Below are positions 26,531 to 35,800 of a DNA stretch of 64,000 nucleotides, piece by piece (position 1 is the first letter of the stretch; each line of letters opens with the position of its first letter). Where the stretch lies: positions 22,101 to 86,100 of the forward strand of contig JAJFFH010000023.1 in NCBI GenBank assembly GCA_021776735.1. Reading direction: 5' to 3'. The stretch is from Planctomycetota bacterium (lineage in GTDB: Bacteria > Planctomycetota > PLA2). The notes beneath the pieces were generated by a model. The model was not told the DNA's origin, searched no databases, and was given only the letters and a program-made list of their open reading frames with translations. A program made the translations under genes and the position numbers.

Positions 26531-26944
26531 GTGAGTACAGCAGTCTTAGTCAGCGGCATCCGGCAGCGGGTGGATGGAACGCTCCGCATGCTTGAGCATG
26601 CGCGCGCCACCGGCCTTTTGCGGATCGAGTCCGCACACAAACAGGTCTACATCGGCATCGATCGCGGACGCGTCGTCTTCGCCCGCGGGATGGGAGTCCC
26701 GCGGCTGGGGGAGGCTTTGCGGGCGAGCGGCGCGATCTCGATGGCGGCACTCGACTCGGCGTTGGCGCTTCAGTCGCGCAAATCGATGCGCGAGCCCCTC
26801 GGCCGGCTGCTGTTCTCGCTCCGGCTCGTGAGCGAGGACGCGATTGCGCTGGCGCTTGCCGACCAGTTCGACCGTGCGCTTGACGCGTGCGAGGAACTGA
26901 TCCATCCGACGCTGCGGTTCGAGCCGCAGGGAGCACGACGGTGA
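26531..26944 (+). CDS. DUF4388 protein, first gene of HD-GYP module 2
   Basis: The product has 137 residues from GTG 26531, with GGGGGAG upstream. It is shorter than the other two copies but has the same layout: LEHARATGLLRIESAHKQ, VYIGIDRGRVVFARG, PRLGEALRASGAISMAALDS, LGRLLFSLRLVSEDAIALAL, and a closing strand LRFEPQG. The stop overlaps the next start (GTGA), so the operon is tightly coupled. Confidence 0.7.
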   Translation: MSTAVLVSGIRQRVDGTLRMLEHARATGLLRIESAHKQVYIGIDRGRVVFARGMGVPRLGEALRASGAISMAALDSALALQSRKSMREPLGRLLFSLRLVSEDAIALALADQFDRALDACEELIHPTLRFEPQGARR

Positions 26945-28365
26945 GCGTCGAACTCGTCGACTCCATGCGCGGCCTCTCGGCCCTGCCGCGCGTGCTGCGC
27001 CTCTACCCGCCCGGGCACGACCGCGTCGCCGTCGCACTCGGGGAGTTGCACCGACGACTCGGAATTGCCGTCGACCAGGGCGGCGGCGCCCTGCGTTTTG
27101 AAGTGGCCCCTGAAGGGGTGCGTACGGACGGCGATGTCTTTGCGGGTGCTGTCGCCAGCCGCCTCCGCGACCTCATGTACTCGCGGGGCATCGCCGGCCT
27201 CGAGTTCGCCGGCGGCGTGGCGCTCGCCGACCTGCGCCGCCTCGGAGAACTCCTCGGCCGCCGGACCGCCGAACTCGTGACCGCCCGACAGCAGTCCGCC
27301 GAGATCGCGGACACCGTTCGCATTCTCTGGGCCACCGGTCCGCGCGGCACGGCTGGCGCCGGTCGCGCGGGCGTCGCCGCTGGCATTGGCGACTCGGATT
27401 TGGACGCCGGCGCCGCTGCGGACGACGCCTCGGAGTCGTCGCTTCCGGACGGCTGGCGTGTGTTGCCCTCAGCCGCCGCAACGCGTGCGCTCGACGCGGC
27501 GACGCTCCACGACGTGGCGCACGAGGCTGCACGGAACCGCATGGCCGCGCGGCCGGAAGCCGCCAACGCGGCACGCATCGCCGCCACGCTCTTGCTCTCG
27601 GCCTCGACCAGCCGCCAGCGGACCGGTATCCGTAACGGCGTCGCCGCCATGATCCACCGCTTTCCCGAGGGCGCGGCGTGCGTTGCTGCCGTGATCGACG
27701 GGAGCGAGCCCGACATCGCACGGCGGCTCCTGCGCCTGCTGCTGCCGGTCCTACCGGCCAAGACCCTGGTCCGTCATGCGGCGTCGGCGGCGTCCGAGTC
27801 GCACGAGATTCCGCTCTTCCTGGCGCGCTGCCGTGACAACGCGGCGCATGCCGAGGTGCTGCTCCGGCTGCTGTTCGAGCCGCCGGGGCCCGCCTGGGAA
27901 GAGCCCGTCGTACGGGAAATCAACGTGCTCCTGGACGAGTCGCCCGAGAGTTGGGCGTTGTTGATGTCCGATCATCCCGACCTGCTGACCGATTCCGACC
28001 GGCTCGGCCGCTTGCTGAACGTCGACGTGCGGCTCGTGTCCGTTCTGATGCTCGAGGCGTTCGCGCTCGAGACCCGGTCGCGAGCTGCGATCCTCGCGAA
28101 CCTCGCGGCGGTCGGGACCGACGCGGCGTTTGCAGCGCTGGCGGGTGCGCTCGATCCGGAGACCGTTCTGGCGGATCGGGACGTACTCGAAGCCGTGTGC
28201 CGGTTTTCGTGCGCTGCGGCGGGCGACTATCTGGCGTCGCTGGTCGAGGATGCTCCGACCATCGTGGAATTCATGGCGGCGATGCGCGGCCTGCGCCTGA
28301 GCAACGCCGAGAACGCGCGTGACCACCTGGCCCGGTTGGCCGCGCAGCGGAGGTCCCAGCAATGA
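26941..28365 (+). CDS. Helical-repeat protein, middle gene of HD-GYP module 2
   Basis: The product has 474 residues from GTG 26941, which overlaps the previous stop (GTGA). The N-terminal domain repeats the module-1 pattern (LPRVLRLYPPGHDRVAVALG ... GALRFEVAPEGVRTDG), then an Ala/Asp-rich linker and a helical half (ARNRMAARPEAANAARI, DAAFAALAGAL, AGDYLASLVED). Similarity to the module-1 partner is clear in the first 100 residues and in the last 150, weaker in the middle. No catalytic residues were seen. A 13-mer encodes RTDGDV in the N-terminal domain. Confidence 0.6.
   Translation: MSVELVDSMRGLSALPRVLRLYPPGHDRVAVALGELHRRLGIAVDQGGGALRFEVAPEGVRTDGDVFAGAVASRLRDLMYSRGIAGLEFAGGVALADLRRLGELLGRRTAELVTARQQSAEIADTVRILWATGPRGTAGAGRAGVAAGIGDSDLDAGAAADDASESSLPDGWRVLPSAAATRALDAATLHDVAHEAARNRMAARPEAANAARIAATLLLSASTSRQRTGIRNGVAAMIHRFPEGAACVAAVIDGSEPDIARRLLRLLLPVLPAKTLVRHAASAASESHEIPLFLARCRDNAAHAEVLLRLLFEPPGPAWEEPVVREINVLLDESPESWALLMSDHPDLLTDSDRLGRLLNVDVRLVSVLMLEAFALETRSRAAILANLAAVGTDAAFAALAGALDPETVLADRDVLEAVCRFSCAAAGDYLASLVEDAPTIVEFMAAMRGLRLSNAENARDHLARLAAQRRSQQ
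27124..27136 (+). repeat. 13-mer ACGGACGGCGATG, exact copy
   Basis: Exact copy in the sense direction, read as TDGDV. The flank GCGT is shared with 2142, 32765 and 56768. Confidence 0.85.
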
Positions 28366-29717
28366 TTTCGTTCGATCAGGTCCGAGACGCCGCTCGCGCG
28401 CTTGGCGGCGCGCTCTCGTCGCACCGCATCTACGGCCCCGCGCACGACCGGACTCGCCACGCGCGCACACGCATCGTGCACGTTCTGAAGGGGCTCTCGG
28501 CACCCGTAAGCCTGGGCCGCGGCGAGAGCGGCATCGCGTGGGAAGGCATGCCGCTTGGAAACGAGCGCGTCCTGTCCACCCTCGCCTATTGCCTGGAGCA
28601 CGCGGGTGCCTGGGGGCTGCGTCTTGAACCCGGCGCGAGTCCCGTCGGTCTTGCCGAGTTGCTTGCGTGGCTCGAGGACGCGCCGCCCGGCGCGCATGTG
28701 CCCCCCTGCGACGGGATTGTCGTGTTGTCTTCCGAGAATCACGGCGAGCTCGGGGATACCGATTCGGACGATCCGTTTCCGCGGTTTGCGGCCCAGTTCC
28801 CGGAATTCCGTCGCCCCTTGCGACTGTTCCGCGACGCCGCGTGTGACTTCGAGCGCGCGGTGCTGGACGGCCAACTGCGGGGCGAGATCGACCTCGGCCC
28901 GCTCACGCGCACCGCGCAGCGCGTGGCCGGTCTTCTGCATCGCGGCGGCGCGCGCCTGCTGGCCCCCCTGCGGCTGCTCCACGAGGACGCGTTCACCTGG
29001 CAGCACTCGACCAGCGTATTCCTGCTCGCGACCGCCGCCCTTTTGCCGGTTGCACGCGACGAGGAGGAGCATGCACGCTTCGCCCTCGCCGCGCTGCTGC
29101 ACGACATCGGCAAGTGCCGGCTCGATCCGGCGTTGCTTGCGAGACGCGGCCCGCTTTCGGACGAGGAACGCGCCACCGTGCGGCGCCACCCGGAACTCGG
29201 TGCCGACTTGCTCTTGGAACACGGCGCGGAGCCGCTGTGCGTCGAGGTCGCGTATTGCCACCACATGCGCGCGAACGGATTCGGCTACCCGGCGCCCGCC
29301 GACGGTCTCACGCCCGGCCCGGTCTCCGAAGTCGTGCAGGTTGCGGATCTGTTCGCGGGCTTGACCGGGGTCCAAAAAAACCGCGAGCCGCTATCGCCGT
29401 CGGAAGCGATCGAAACCATCCGCCGCATGCCCGCCATGGCCCCGTGCGAAGGCGCGATTCAACTCATCGAGGCGGCGCTGGGAAGTTGCCCGGCGGGCAG
29501 CGAAGTATTGCTCAGCAGCGGCGAGAGCGCACTGGTCGTGCAGGACAGTCCGGGCGCGCCGTCTCATCCGCTCGTGCGCATGCTAACGGACGCAAGAGGC
29601 CGCGAGCTAGCCGACCCGAAACTGCGCGATCTGCGCGAGAGCGATGCGAGCGTCGTGGCGGTCCGCACGAACTCGGAACTCCTGGCAAGTACCCTGGCGA
29701 GCACAAAAGCGAGATAG
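28362..29717 (+). CDS. HD-GYP-domain protein, module 2
   Basis: The product has 451 residues; its start overlaps the previous stop (ATGA). It aligns with the module-1 protein over its length: SHRIYGPAHDRTRHARTR and WEGMPLGN in the N-terminal domain, then FTWQHSTSVFLLATAALL, LLHDIGKCRLDPALL, RRHPELGADLL, CHHMRANGFGYPAP and VVQVADLFAGLTG in the HD-GYP domain. All metal ligands are kept, so it should hydrolyse a cyclic dinucleotide, most likely c-di-GMP. The GYP segment again lacks the usual W-D-G. No membrane segment is present. Confidence 0.8.
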   Translation: MISFDQVRDAARALGGALSSHRIYGPAHDRTRHARTRIVHVLKGLSAPVSLGRGESGIAWEGMPLGNERVLSTLAYCLEHAGAWGLRLEPGASPVGLAELLAWLEDAPPGAHVPPCDGIVVLSSENHGELGDTDSDDPFPRFAAQFPEFRRPLRLFRDAACDFERAVLDGQLRGEIDLGPLTRTAQRVAGLLHRGGARLLAPLRLLHEDAFTWQHSTSVFLLATAALLPVARDEEEHARFALAALLHDIGKCRLDPALLARRGPLSDEERATVRRHPELGADLLLEHGAEPLCVEVAYCHHMRANGFGYPAPADGLTPGPVSEVVQVADLFAGLTGVQKNREPLSPSEAIETIRRMPAMAPCEGAIQLIEAALGSCPAGSEVLLSSGESALVVQDSPGAPSHPLVRMLTDARGRELADPKLRDLRESDASVVAVRTNSELLASTLASTKAR

Positions 29718-30280
29718 CAAACGGGCCTGCCAGCGCCGAAGCGCCGTCAGGCGCGAAGGTCGGACGGCGATGCCCGAAGTTGCGCTCGTCGGGCGGGACT
29801 CTCGGCGTTCGTACGCCCGCAGGCCCGCAGGCAGGCAGGCCAGACGCGGACGTCGCCGCTCCCGATCCCGAACCCGCTCCCGACCCCGGAACTCGCTCTC
29901 GCACACCCCGGTACGTTACGCATGGCCCGCCCCGGCGCGGCCGAAGTCGTTTGCGCGTTACCACAGCCTCCTGGGGGTCCATACCGAGCCAGGATCAAAA
30001 GGATGATTCTAGGGGCCTCTGGAGGCCCAACTCGTTGTCCGACAACAAGTTGTGGAGGATCGGGCGCGCATGCACGGAGCCGAGGTGGCGCGCGCGCTGC
30101 GATCTGGCGGAAGTGCTTGTCCATCAACGACTTGGGAGAAATCACTGCGCCGAGTTCTGTCAAAGTCATCCTTTTGATCCCGGCTCGGTACTGGATTGCA
30201 GAGGGCCGTTCCCCTACCCGGCGCGCGACGTGGTTGGATGGGGGTGTTTTTGCGCTTCCGCAGTGTTCGGCGCGCCCCGG
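29718..30280. other. 563-nt gap with repeats, no clear gene
   Basis: It contains a one-mismatch 13-mer (29760-29772), GC-rich CCCGATCCCGAACCCGCTCC-type simple sequence around 29870-29890, and an inverted-repeat element at 29979-30194. Short frames here look non-coding. Confidence 0.5.
29979..30194. mobile_element. Small inverted-repeat (MITE-like) element
   Basis: The left end 29979-30007 (TCCATACCGAGCCAGG then ATCAAAAGGATGA) is repeated in inverse orientation at 30165-30195 with one mismatch and two single-base gaps. About 157 nt lie between. There is no transposase and no clear target duplication. An imperfect palindrome around 30032-30052 lies inside. Confidence 0.45.
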
Positions 30281-32782
30281 CTACCGGCGGTGGACGACCT
30301 TGCCGTTGGCTACTACGCGGACGCAGTGGGTGGCGTACTCCAGGGGGTCGCCGTCGAAGCAGGCGAACGTCGCCGGCATGCCGGGTTTCAGCGAGCCGAA
30401 TCGGTCTTCGATACCCAACAGGCGGGCGGGTTCGCTCGTGACCGCGCGTAGCGCGCGCGTGTGGCCGAGTCCGTTTGCGGCGGCGACGCCCGCTTCAAAC
30501 AGGATGACCCGCGTCTTGGGGACGTAGCTCTCGTAGCCCGACGTGATCGCCACGGGCACACCCGCGTCCGCGAGTCGGGCGGCGTTTTCCAACGTGGTGT
30601 TGAACGTCTGCAGGCTGCCTGCGCGCTGCATCGTCGGTGCGGCGAACACGGCGACGCCCGCCGCCTTCAGCTCCTTGGCGGCAAGGAAACCTTCCGTTGC
30701 CTGGCTGAGGACAGCCTTGAGCTTGAACTCGCGCGCGATGCGCAACGCCGTCAGCAGATCGTCCTCGCGGTGCGCCACAAACAGCGCGGGCAGCTCGCCG
30801 CGCGCGCATGCGGTGAGTACTTCGCGTCCGGGTCCTTCGGAGCGGTCGGAATCATCGCCGTCTGTTCGCTTTTTTGGATTCAGCGCCTCCCCAAAGGCCC
30901 GTCGAATGATCGCCGCCACACCCATGCGCGTGCCAGGCGCCTTGCCACCGCGTCGCTTGGCGGACTCGCCGAGGTTGAAGACGAGTGCGGACGGAAACTT
31001 CACGGTCGCGGCGGCGGTCGTGCCGGCGTACGTAGTGAAGACCCCCGCTTGCCCGGCAACGGCTGCGCGCGGGCCGGGCACGGCGTGGATCGCGACGATG
31101 CCGTGCGCGAGCAGGTAGCGCACGAGCCGTTCGCGCGGGTTGAAGCCGTCGAGCACGCGCAGGTCCGCGTTCACGTTCTCGACGGTCTCTTGCAGATCCT
31201 GGTCCGCCGCCACGTTCAGCGCGCCCGAGAGGCCAGCCGATGCGTGCGCGTCAACAAGGCCCGGCGTGACCCACGCAGCGCCCACGACGAGAATGTCTTT
31301 TTGCGGCGGCTGGTCCGTGATCTCCACGATCTTGCCGTTGGCCACGCGCAGGTAGACGTTGCTCCGTGTTTTCTCGCCGTCGAACAGTGCGCCCGCGTGG
31401 ACGACGTAGCCCTGCTCGAGTTTCCACGCCCCCCGCCCCGGCTCCGGGTTCTTGGCCGGCGCGGGCGCCGCGGTCGGCTCGTAGCGCTTGCTCCGCATGC
31501 GCGCGCGCACGTGGTGGCCGCCCGTCGCGTGGCGCAGGTCGTCTTCGTTCGAGCGGTCGAAGACGCGCCGCCCTTCGATCCAGGTGCCGAGTACGTGCGT
31601 GTACACCGAGAACGGTTCACCCGACAGCAAGACGAGATCGCCGTCCTTGCCTGTCTCTATCGAGCCGATCCGCTTGTCCAGGTGCATCATCTTCGCGCCG
31701 TTGATCGTGAGCGCGCGCAGGGCGTCGCCGCGCTTCATCCCGCCGCGCACGCACAGCGCCGCGGTGCGCAGGAAGAAGCGGCTCTCCGTGACGGGATCGT
31801 CGGTGTTGATCGCGACGAGGACGCCCGCCGCGGTCGTTTCGCCGGGGGTTTCGAAGCGCAGGTTGAGTGCCTCGGGCTTGCCGCCGGGCGAATCGACGAT
31901 CGTGTGCGAGCAGGCCACGCCACGCTTCGCGATCTCTTTCGCGACGAGGTACCCCTCGGTCGCGTGCTGCAACACGAGCTCGAACCCGAACTCGTCGCGC
32001 AGCCGCAGCGCGGAGAGGATGTCGTCGGCGCGATGCGTGTGGAAGTGCACCGTGCGCCGGCCCTCCAGGATTTCCACGACGGGCTCGAGCGCCAGGTTGC
32101 GGGGATGACTCGGATCCTGTCTGCGCTTGTCGCGGTACTTCCGCGCCTTGAGAAAGATCGCGCGCTGCAGCGCCATGACCTTCATGCGCGTCGCGGGCGC
32201 CTTCCCGTGGCTGCCGTACGACCGCTTGGGATTCTCGCCGTTCGCCATCTTCATGCCGGACGGCCCGCCCTTCAGGTCGATGAGCATCGCCTCGACCGTG
32301 CGCCCGCGCAGTTTCACGTACGCCGTCTGACCGCCCATCACGTTCGCGGAGCCGGGCATGATGTTCGCCGTGGTGATGCCCCCCGCGACCCCCTGCCGGA
32401 TTCCGGGGTCACGCGGATAGATCGAATCGATCGCGCGCACGAGACTCTGCACCGGCCCCGTACCCTCGTTGCCGTCGGAATTCGCGACGACGCGCGGCCG
32501 CGCATACACCCCAAGGTGGCTGTGCGTGTCAACGAGCCCCGGAATCACGACCTTGCCGCGCCCGTCGATCACCCTCGCGCCTTTGGGCACGGCAACGTCG
32601 CTCGCCGCCCCGACCGCCGCGATCTTGCCGCCCTTCAGAACGACCGTGCCCGGATCGATCACGCCTTTCGTGACGGTGTAGATCTTCGCGCCGCGAATCA
32701 CGACAGTGCCCCCGTCCTGCCCGAAGGCGAGTTGGGAGAGGAGGAGCAAACCGAAAAAGAGCGTACGGACGGCGATGTTCAT
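30281..32782 (-). CDS. Exported double amidohydrolase (second domain probably inactive)
   Basis: The product has 833 residues with a signal peptide (TLFFGLLLLSQLAFGQ). Two amidohydrolase-superfamily halves lie in tandem, both of the imidazolonepropionase-like type. Half 1 (residues 25-420) has the metal motif IPGLVDTHSH (H87, H89), VHFHTHRADD, LQHATEG and INTDDP, so it should be a metal-dependent hydrolase. Half 2 (about 465-830) keeps the fold (AWVTPGLVDAHASAG, FVAHREDD, LSQATEG, AITSGYE) but its H-x-H has become H-A-S and the late Asp is not in place, so it is probably structural. The substrate is unknown. Two 13-mers overlap it: the signal-peptide codons (32765) and a one-mismatch copy at 30853. 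Confidence 0.8.
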   Translation of the reverse strand: MNIAVRTLFFGLLLLSQLAFGQDGGTVVIRGAKIYTVTKGVIDPGTVVLKGGKIAAVGAASDVAVPKGARVIDGRGKVVIPGLVDTHSHLGVYARPRVVANSDGNEGTGPVQSLVRAIDSIYPRDPGIRQGVAGGITTANIMPGSANVMGGQTAYVKLRGRTVEAMLIDLKGGPSGMKMANGENPKRSYGSHGKAPATRMKVMALQRAIFLKARKYRDKRRQDPSHPRNLALEPVVEILEGRRTVHFHTHRADDILSALRLRDEFGFELVLQHATEGYLVAKEIAKRGVACSHTIVDSPGGKPEALNLRFETPGETTAAGVLVAINTDDPVTESRFFLRTAALCVRGGMKRGDALRALTINGAKMMHLDKRIGSIETGKDGDLVLLSGEPFSVYTHVLGTWIEGRRVFDRSNEDDLRHATGGHHVRARMRSKRYEPTAAPAPAKNPEPGRGAWKLEQGYVVHAGALFDGEKTRSNVYLRVANGKIVEITDQPPQKDILVVGAAWVTPGLVDAHASAGLSGALNVAADQDLQETVENVNADLRVLDGFNPRERLVRYLLAHGIVAIHAVPGPRAAVAGQAGVFTTYAGTTAAATVKFPSALVFNLGESAKRRGGKAPGTRMGVAAIIRRAFGEALNPKKRTDGDDSDRSEGPGREVLTACARGELPALFVAHREDDLLTALRIAREFKLKAVLSQATEGFLAAKELKAAGVAVFAAPTMQRAGSLQTFNTTLENAARLADAGVPVAITSGYESYVPKTRVILFEAGVAAANGLGHTRALRAVTSEPARLLGIEDRFGSLKPGMPATFACFDGDPLEYATHCVRVVANGKVVHRR
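32765..32777 (+). repeat. 13-mer ACGGACGGCGATG, exact copy
   Basis: Exact copy antisense to the amidohydrolase gene, read there as NIAVRT directly after the start Met. Flank GCGT. Confidence 0.85.
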
Positions 32783-32791
32783 GGCGCTCAG

Positions 32792-32797
32792 AGTGTA
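32792..32797 (-). promoter_or_regulatory. -10 box for the amidohydrolase gene
   Basis: TACACT on the minus strand ends 9 nt before ATG 32782. There is no Shine-Dalgarno sequence. Confidence 0.3.
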
Positions 32798-32810
32798 ATT
32801 CCACGCGAAG

Positions 32811-32840
32811 TTGTCACCGCAGCACTTTCCGGCGCACTAT
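32811..32840 (+). promoter_or_regulatory. Shared promoter motif of ECF fusion 1
   Basis: TTGTCACCGC (32811-32820), 14 nt, then CACTAT (32835-32840), 6 nt before GTG 32847. The same two boxes with a 15-nt gap precede ECF fusion 2 at 36738-36768. It suggests a common, perhaps autoregulated, promoter and a leaderless mRNA. Confidence 0.45.
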
Positions 32841-32846
32841 TCACCC

Positions 32847-35800
32847 GTGCTCGACTCCGCTGGGCTCGATGGGCTGATCGCGCGTTACCTGAAAGACCGG
32901 GACGAAGGTGCCATCGAGGAGCTGGTGCGCCGGACCCGACCACGGCTCTTGGCCGCCGCCCGCCGCATCGGCAAGCCCCAGGACGCCGAAGACGCCGTCC
33001 ACGCGGCGTATCTGTCACTGCTGCTCAAGACCGAGCTGGAGGCGCCCGTCCTGCCGTGGCTGATGCGCGCGGTCGTGCGCATCGCGTACCGCAACAAGGC
33101 GAAGTCCCGGCGGCTCCGGGAGGTTGCCGAAAAGCTGCAGCGGCCCGCGGAACAGCCGGGACCCGCGGACACGGCCATCCGCACCGAGGAAATCGTCGTC
33201 CTGCGCCGACGCATGGCGGATCTCCCGGCCCTGTATCGAGATCCAATGGTCTTGCACTACCTCGAAGGACTACCGACCGCCGACGTCGCCTTGTTGCTCG
33301 ACGTCGGCCGCGACGCCGTCAAGAAACGCCTTGAGCGCGCGCGCAAACTGCTGCGCGGCGGCGGCCCGGTTCGGCTGCGCGCGCACGCGTGGCTCGCTCT
33401 GTCGTGGGGAGGAACCGTCATGAAAAAGAAGACTGTCTTGACCGGAACACTTGTCGTGTTGCTCCTGGGCGGCGTCGCGACGTGGCGGAGTGTCGGGCGT
33501 GATTCGGTGGAGCCGGGGAACCGAGCGCAACGTGGCGAACGGACGGCGAGTTCTACGGAGGCAGCGCCTGCTCCGACGGTGCCTGAGGCCGAACAGGAGG
33601 AGCTGGCGGCCGGCGCACGGGTCACGGGTCGGGTTGTCGATGCGCAAGGGCGCGGTGTCGGTGGGGTGCAGGTCATCGCCGATCCGTGGACGATGGAGGG
33701 CTCGATCGACCCGTCCAGTGTCAAGGCGCCCGCCTCGACCGTGCGGAGCGAAGCGGACGGTTCGTTTGTATTACCGGTGAGCGACGCGCCGGGGTTCAAC
33801 GTTTCCGCGTACGGCTCGACGGGCCATGGGGAACTCGCCACGGTGCGCGCGGGCGACAACATCGAGCTCACGCTGCGTCCGTGGCGCTCCTTTTTTGGGC
33901 AAGTCAAGGACACCGACGGCAAGGTCGTATCCGGCGCGCGCGTGCGCTGGATGGGCCTCAAGGGCGGAACCGCGATCGAGCGCAAGACTGTTTCCGGCGA
34001 GGACGGGAGCTATCGGCTCGAGCGCGTACCCCATGCCGGCGTGAACCAGCGCTGGATAGAGGTGCGGGCGGACGGATACGCGCCGCTGTTTTTTGCGCAA
34101 GGTGCGCATCCCTCGCGGCGGGAGAACCGGCTCGACCTGATCGTCCTGCGGGGCATCACGCTGCGCGGCATCGTCGTGGACGGCGTGACCCAAAAACCGC
34201 TGCCCCTGGTGCGCGTCGTGTTGTGGTCCAACGAAGGCACCGGAGTCGTTCACAACCGCCGCGGCGGCGTCCGGATCCGCAACCCGTTTACGCCGCGCGC
34301 GCTTGGAGACACGCGCGCCGACGAGCAGGGCCGTTTCACGTTCACGCATCTTCCGGTGCAGGGCTTTCACCCGATGGACATGCATCGGGGATTGGGCGCC
34401 GCCGGGGCGTTTGTCGAGGGCTACATCTGTGCGCCTGCGCAGGTGAACGTCGGCGATACGGCACTCAAGATCGTCTGCTGGCCCGCCGCCGAGGTCGCCG
34501 GACGCGTGGTTGATCCCGACGGCAAGCCGCTCGCGAACGTGATGGTGTTCGCGTTCAACGCCGGTCGCAAGCTCGCGTGGCGACCGGCACTCTATCGGAA
34601 GCTCGGTTCACACTCGGTTCGAACCGGTACGGACGGACGGTTCTTGCTGCCTCGCGTCGCGGCCGGCGAAAACGCGATCCACGCGCGACCTGCGTGGTGG
34701 CCGAGCATGTTCAGCCGCGACAATTCGGTCAAGATCATCGCTCGGGCGGGACTGCGCGTGACCACCCCCGACATCGTCGTGAAGCCGCTGGAGCACGATC
34801 ACATCGACGTCGAGGTGGTGGACGAGAAGAACCAGCCGGTCTGGAACGCGCGGGCGAGTTACGCGCACATCGGCTTTGCCCGGAGCACGGATCAACACGG
34901 CCGTGTGCGTCTGTACGATCACGCGCGGCACGGTTCGAGCGGGGCGCCGCACTACCTTTACGTGCGCGCCGATGGACGGGTGGCGCACGCGCAGCCGGTG
35001 GATCCGAAAGTCGAGGACCGGATCCGCGTCGAATTGCGACCGGGGCGGTCGGTCTCCGGCAAGGTGGTGTATGCCGACGGGAGCCCCGTCAAAGGCGCTT
35101 CGGTGTGGGCAACGCCGCTCGGGGCCAGTCTGGAAAAGGGGGCCTACCTGCCGCATCCGTATCGCGACGGCGGGCCCGCGCTGCTCTGGTACTCCCACGC
35201 GCGTACGGGACCGAAGGGCACGTTCGCTTTGGACAGCGCGCCCCGGAGATGCGAGCTGCAGGTCGGTGCGGCCGGCCGCTGGACTCGGGCCGAGGCACGC
35301 GACGGCGTGACCGTCGTCGTGGAATCGCCGCCGCCCGAGCCGCCGGTGGGCGATGTCAACGGCACGGTCCGCGATGCGACCACGGGCAAGCCGGTCCTGC
35401 GCGTCGATGCGTCGTGCGTGCAGGGACAGACCTCGCTGCCCGGCAAGATGCCGGGGCCCGGAAAGTTCCGCGTGGTCGGCCTCAAGAAAGGCGAATGGTT
35501 GTTGCAGGTGCGCGCGAAGGGCTACATCCCGTTCCGAAAAAACGTGCAGGCCGGCGCGACGCTCGACATCACCTTGCGCCGTGCGCCGACACTGCACGGA
35601 AGAATCGGCGGCACGGCGCGCCTCGATCTGGACAACGTTCGGCTGTATTTCTGCAACGAGTACGGCGAGTACTCCGGCTCGACCGCCATCGGCAAGGACG
35701 GCACCTACGAGCTGAAAGGCATCCTGCCGGGTGGTTGGCGGCCGATCCTGCTCGACAAGAAATACAAGCTCGTACCCGGCGTGGCGGCGGGAGGGCATCC

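Noticed and set aside
29747..30169. 140-codon minus-strand frame in the 29.7-30.3 kb gap
   Set aside because: No domain, irregular composition, and it spans the inverted-repeat element; it is probably not coding.
30461..33334. 957-codon plus-strand frame opposite the amidohydrolase
   Set aside because: Arg/Val/His-rich shadow; the amidohydrolase motifs are on the other strand.
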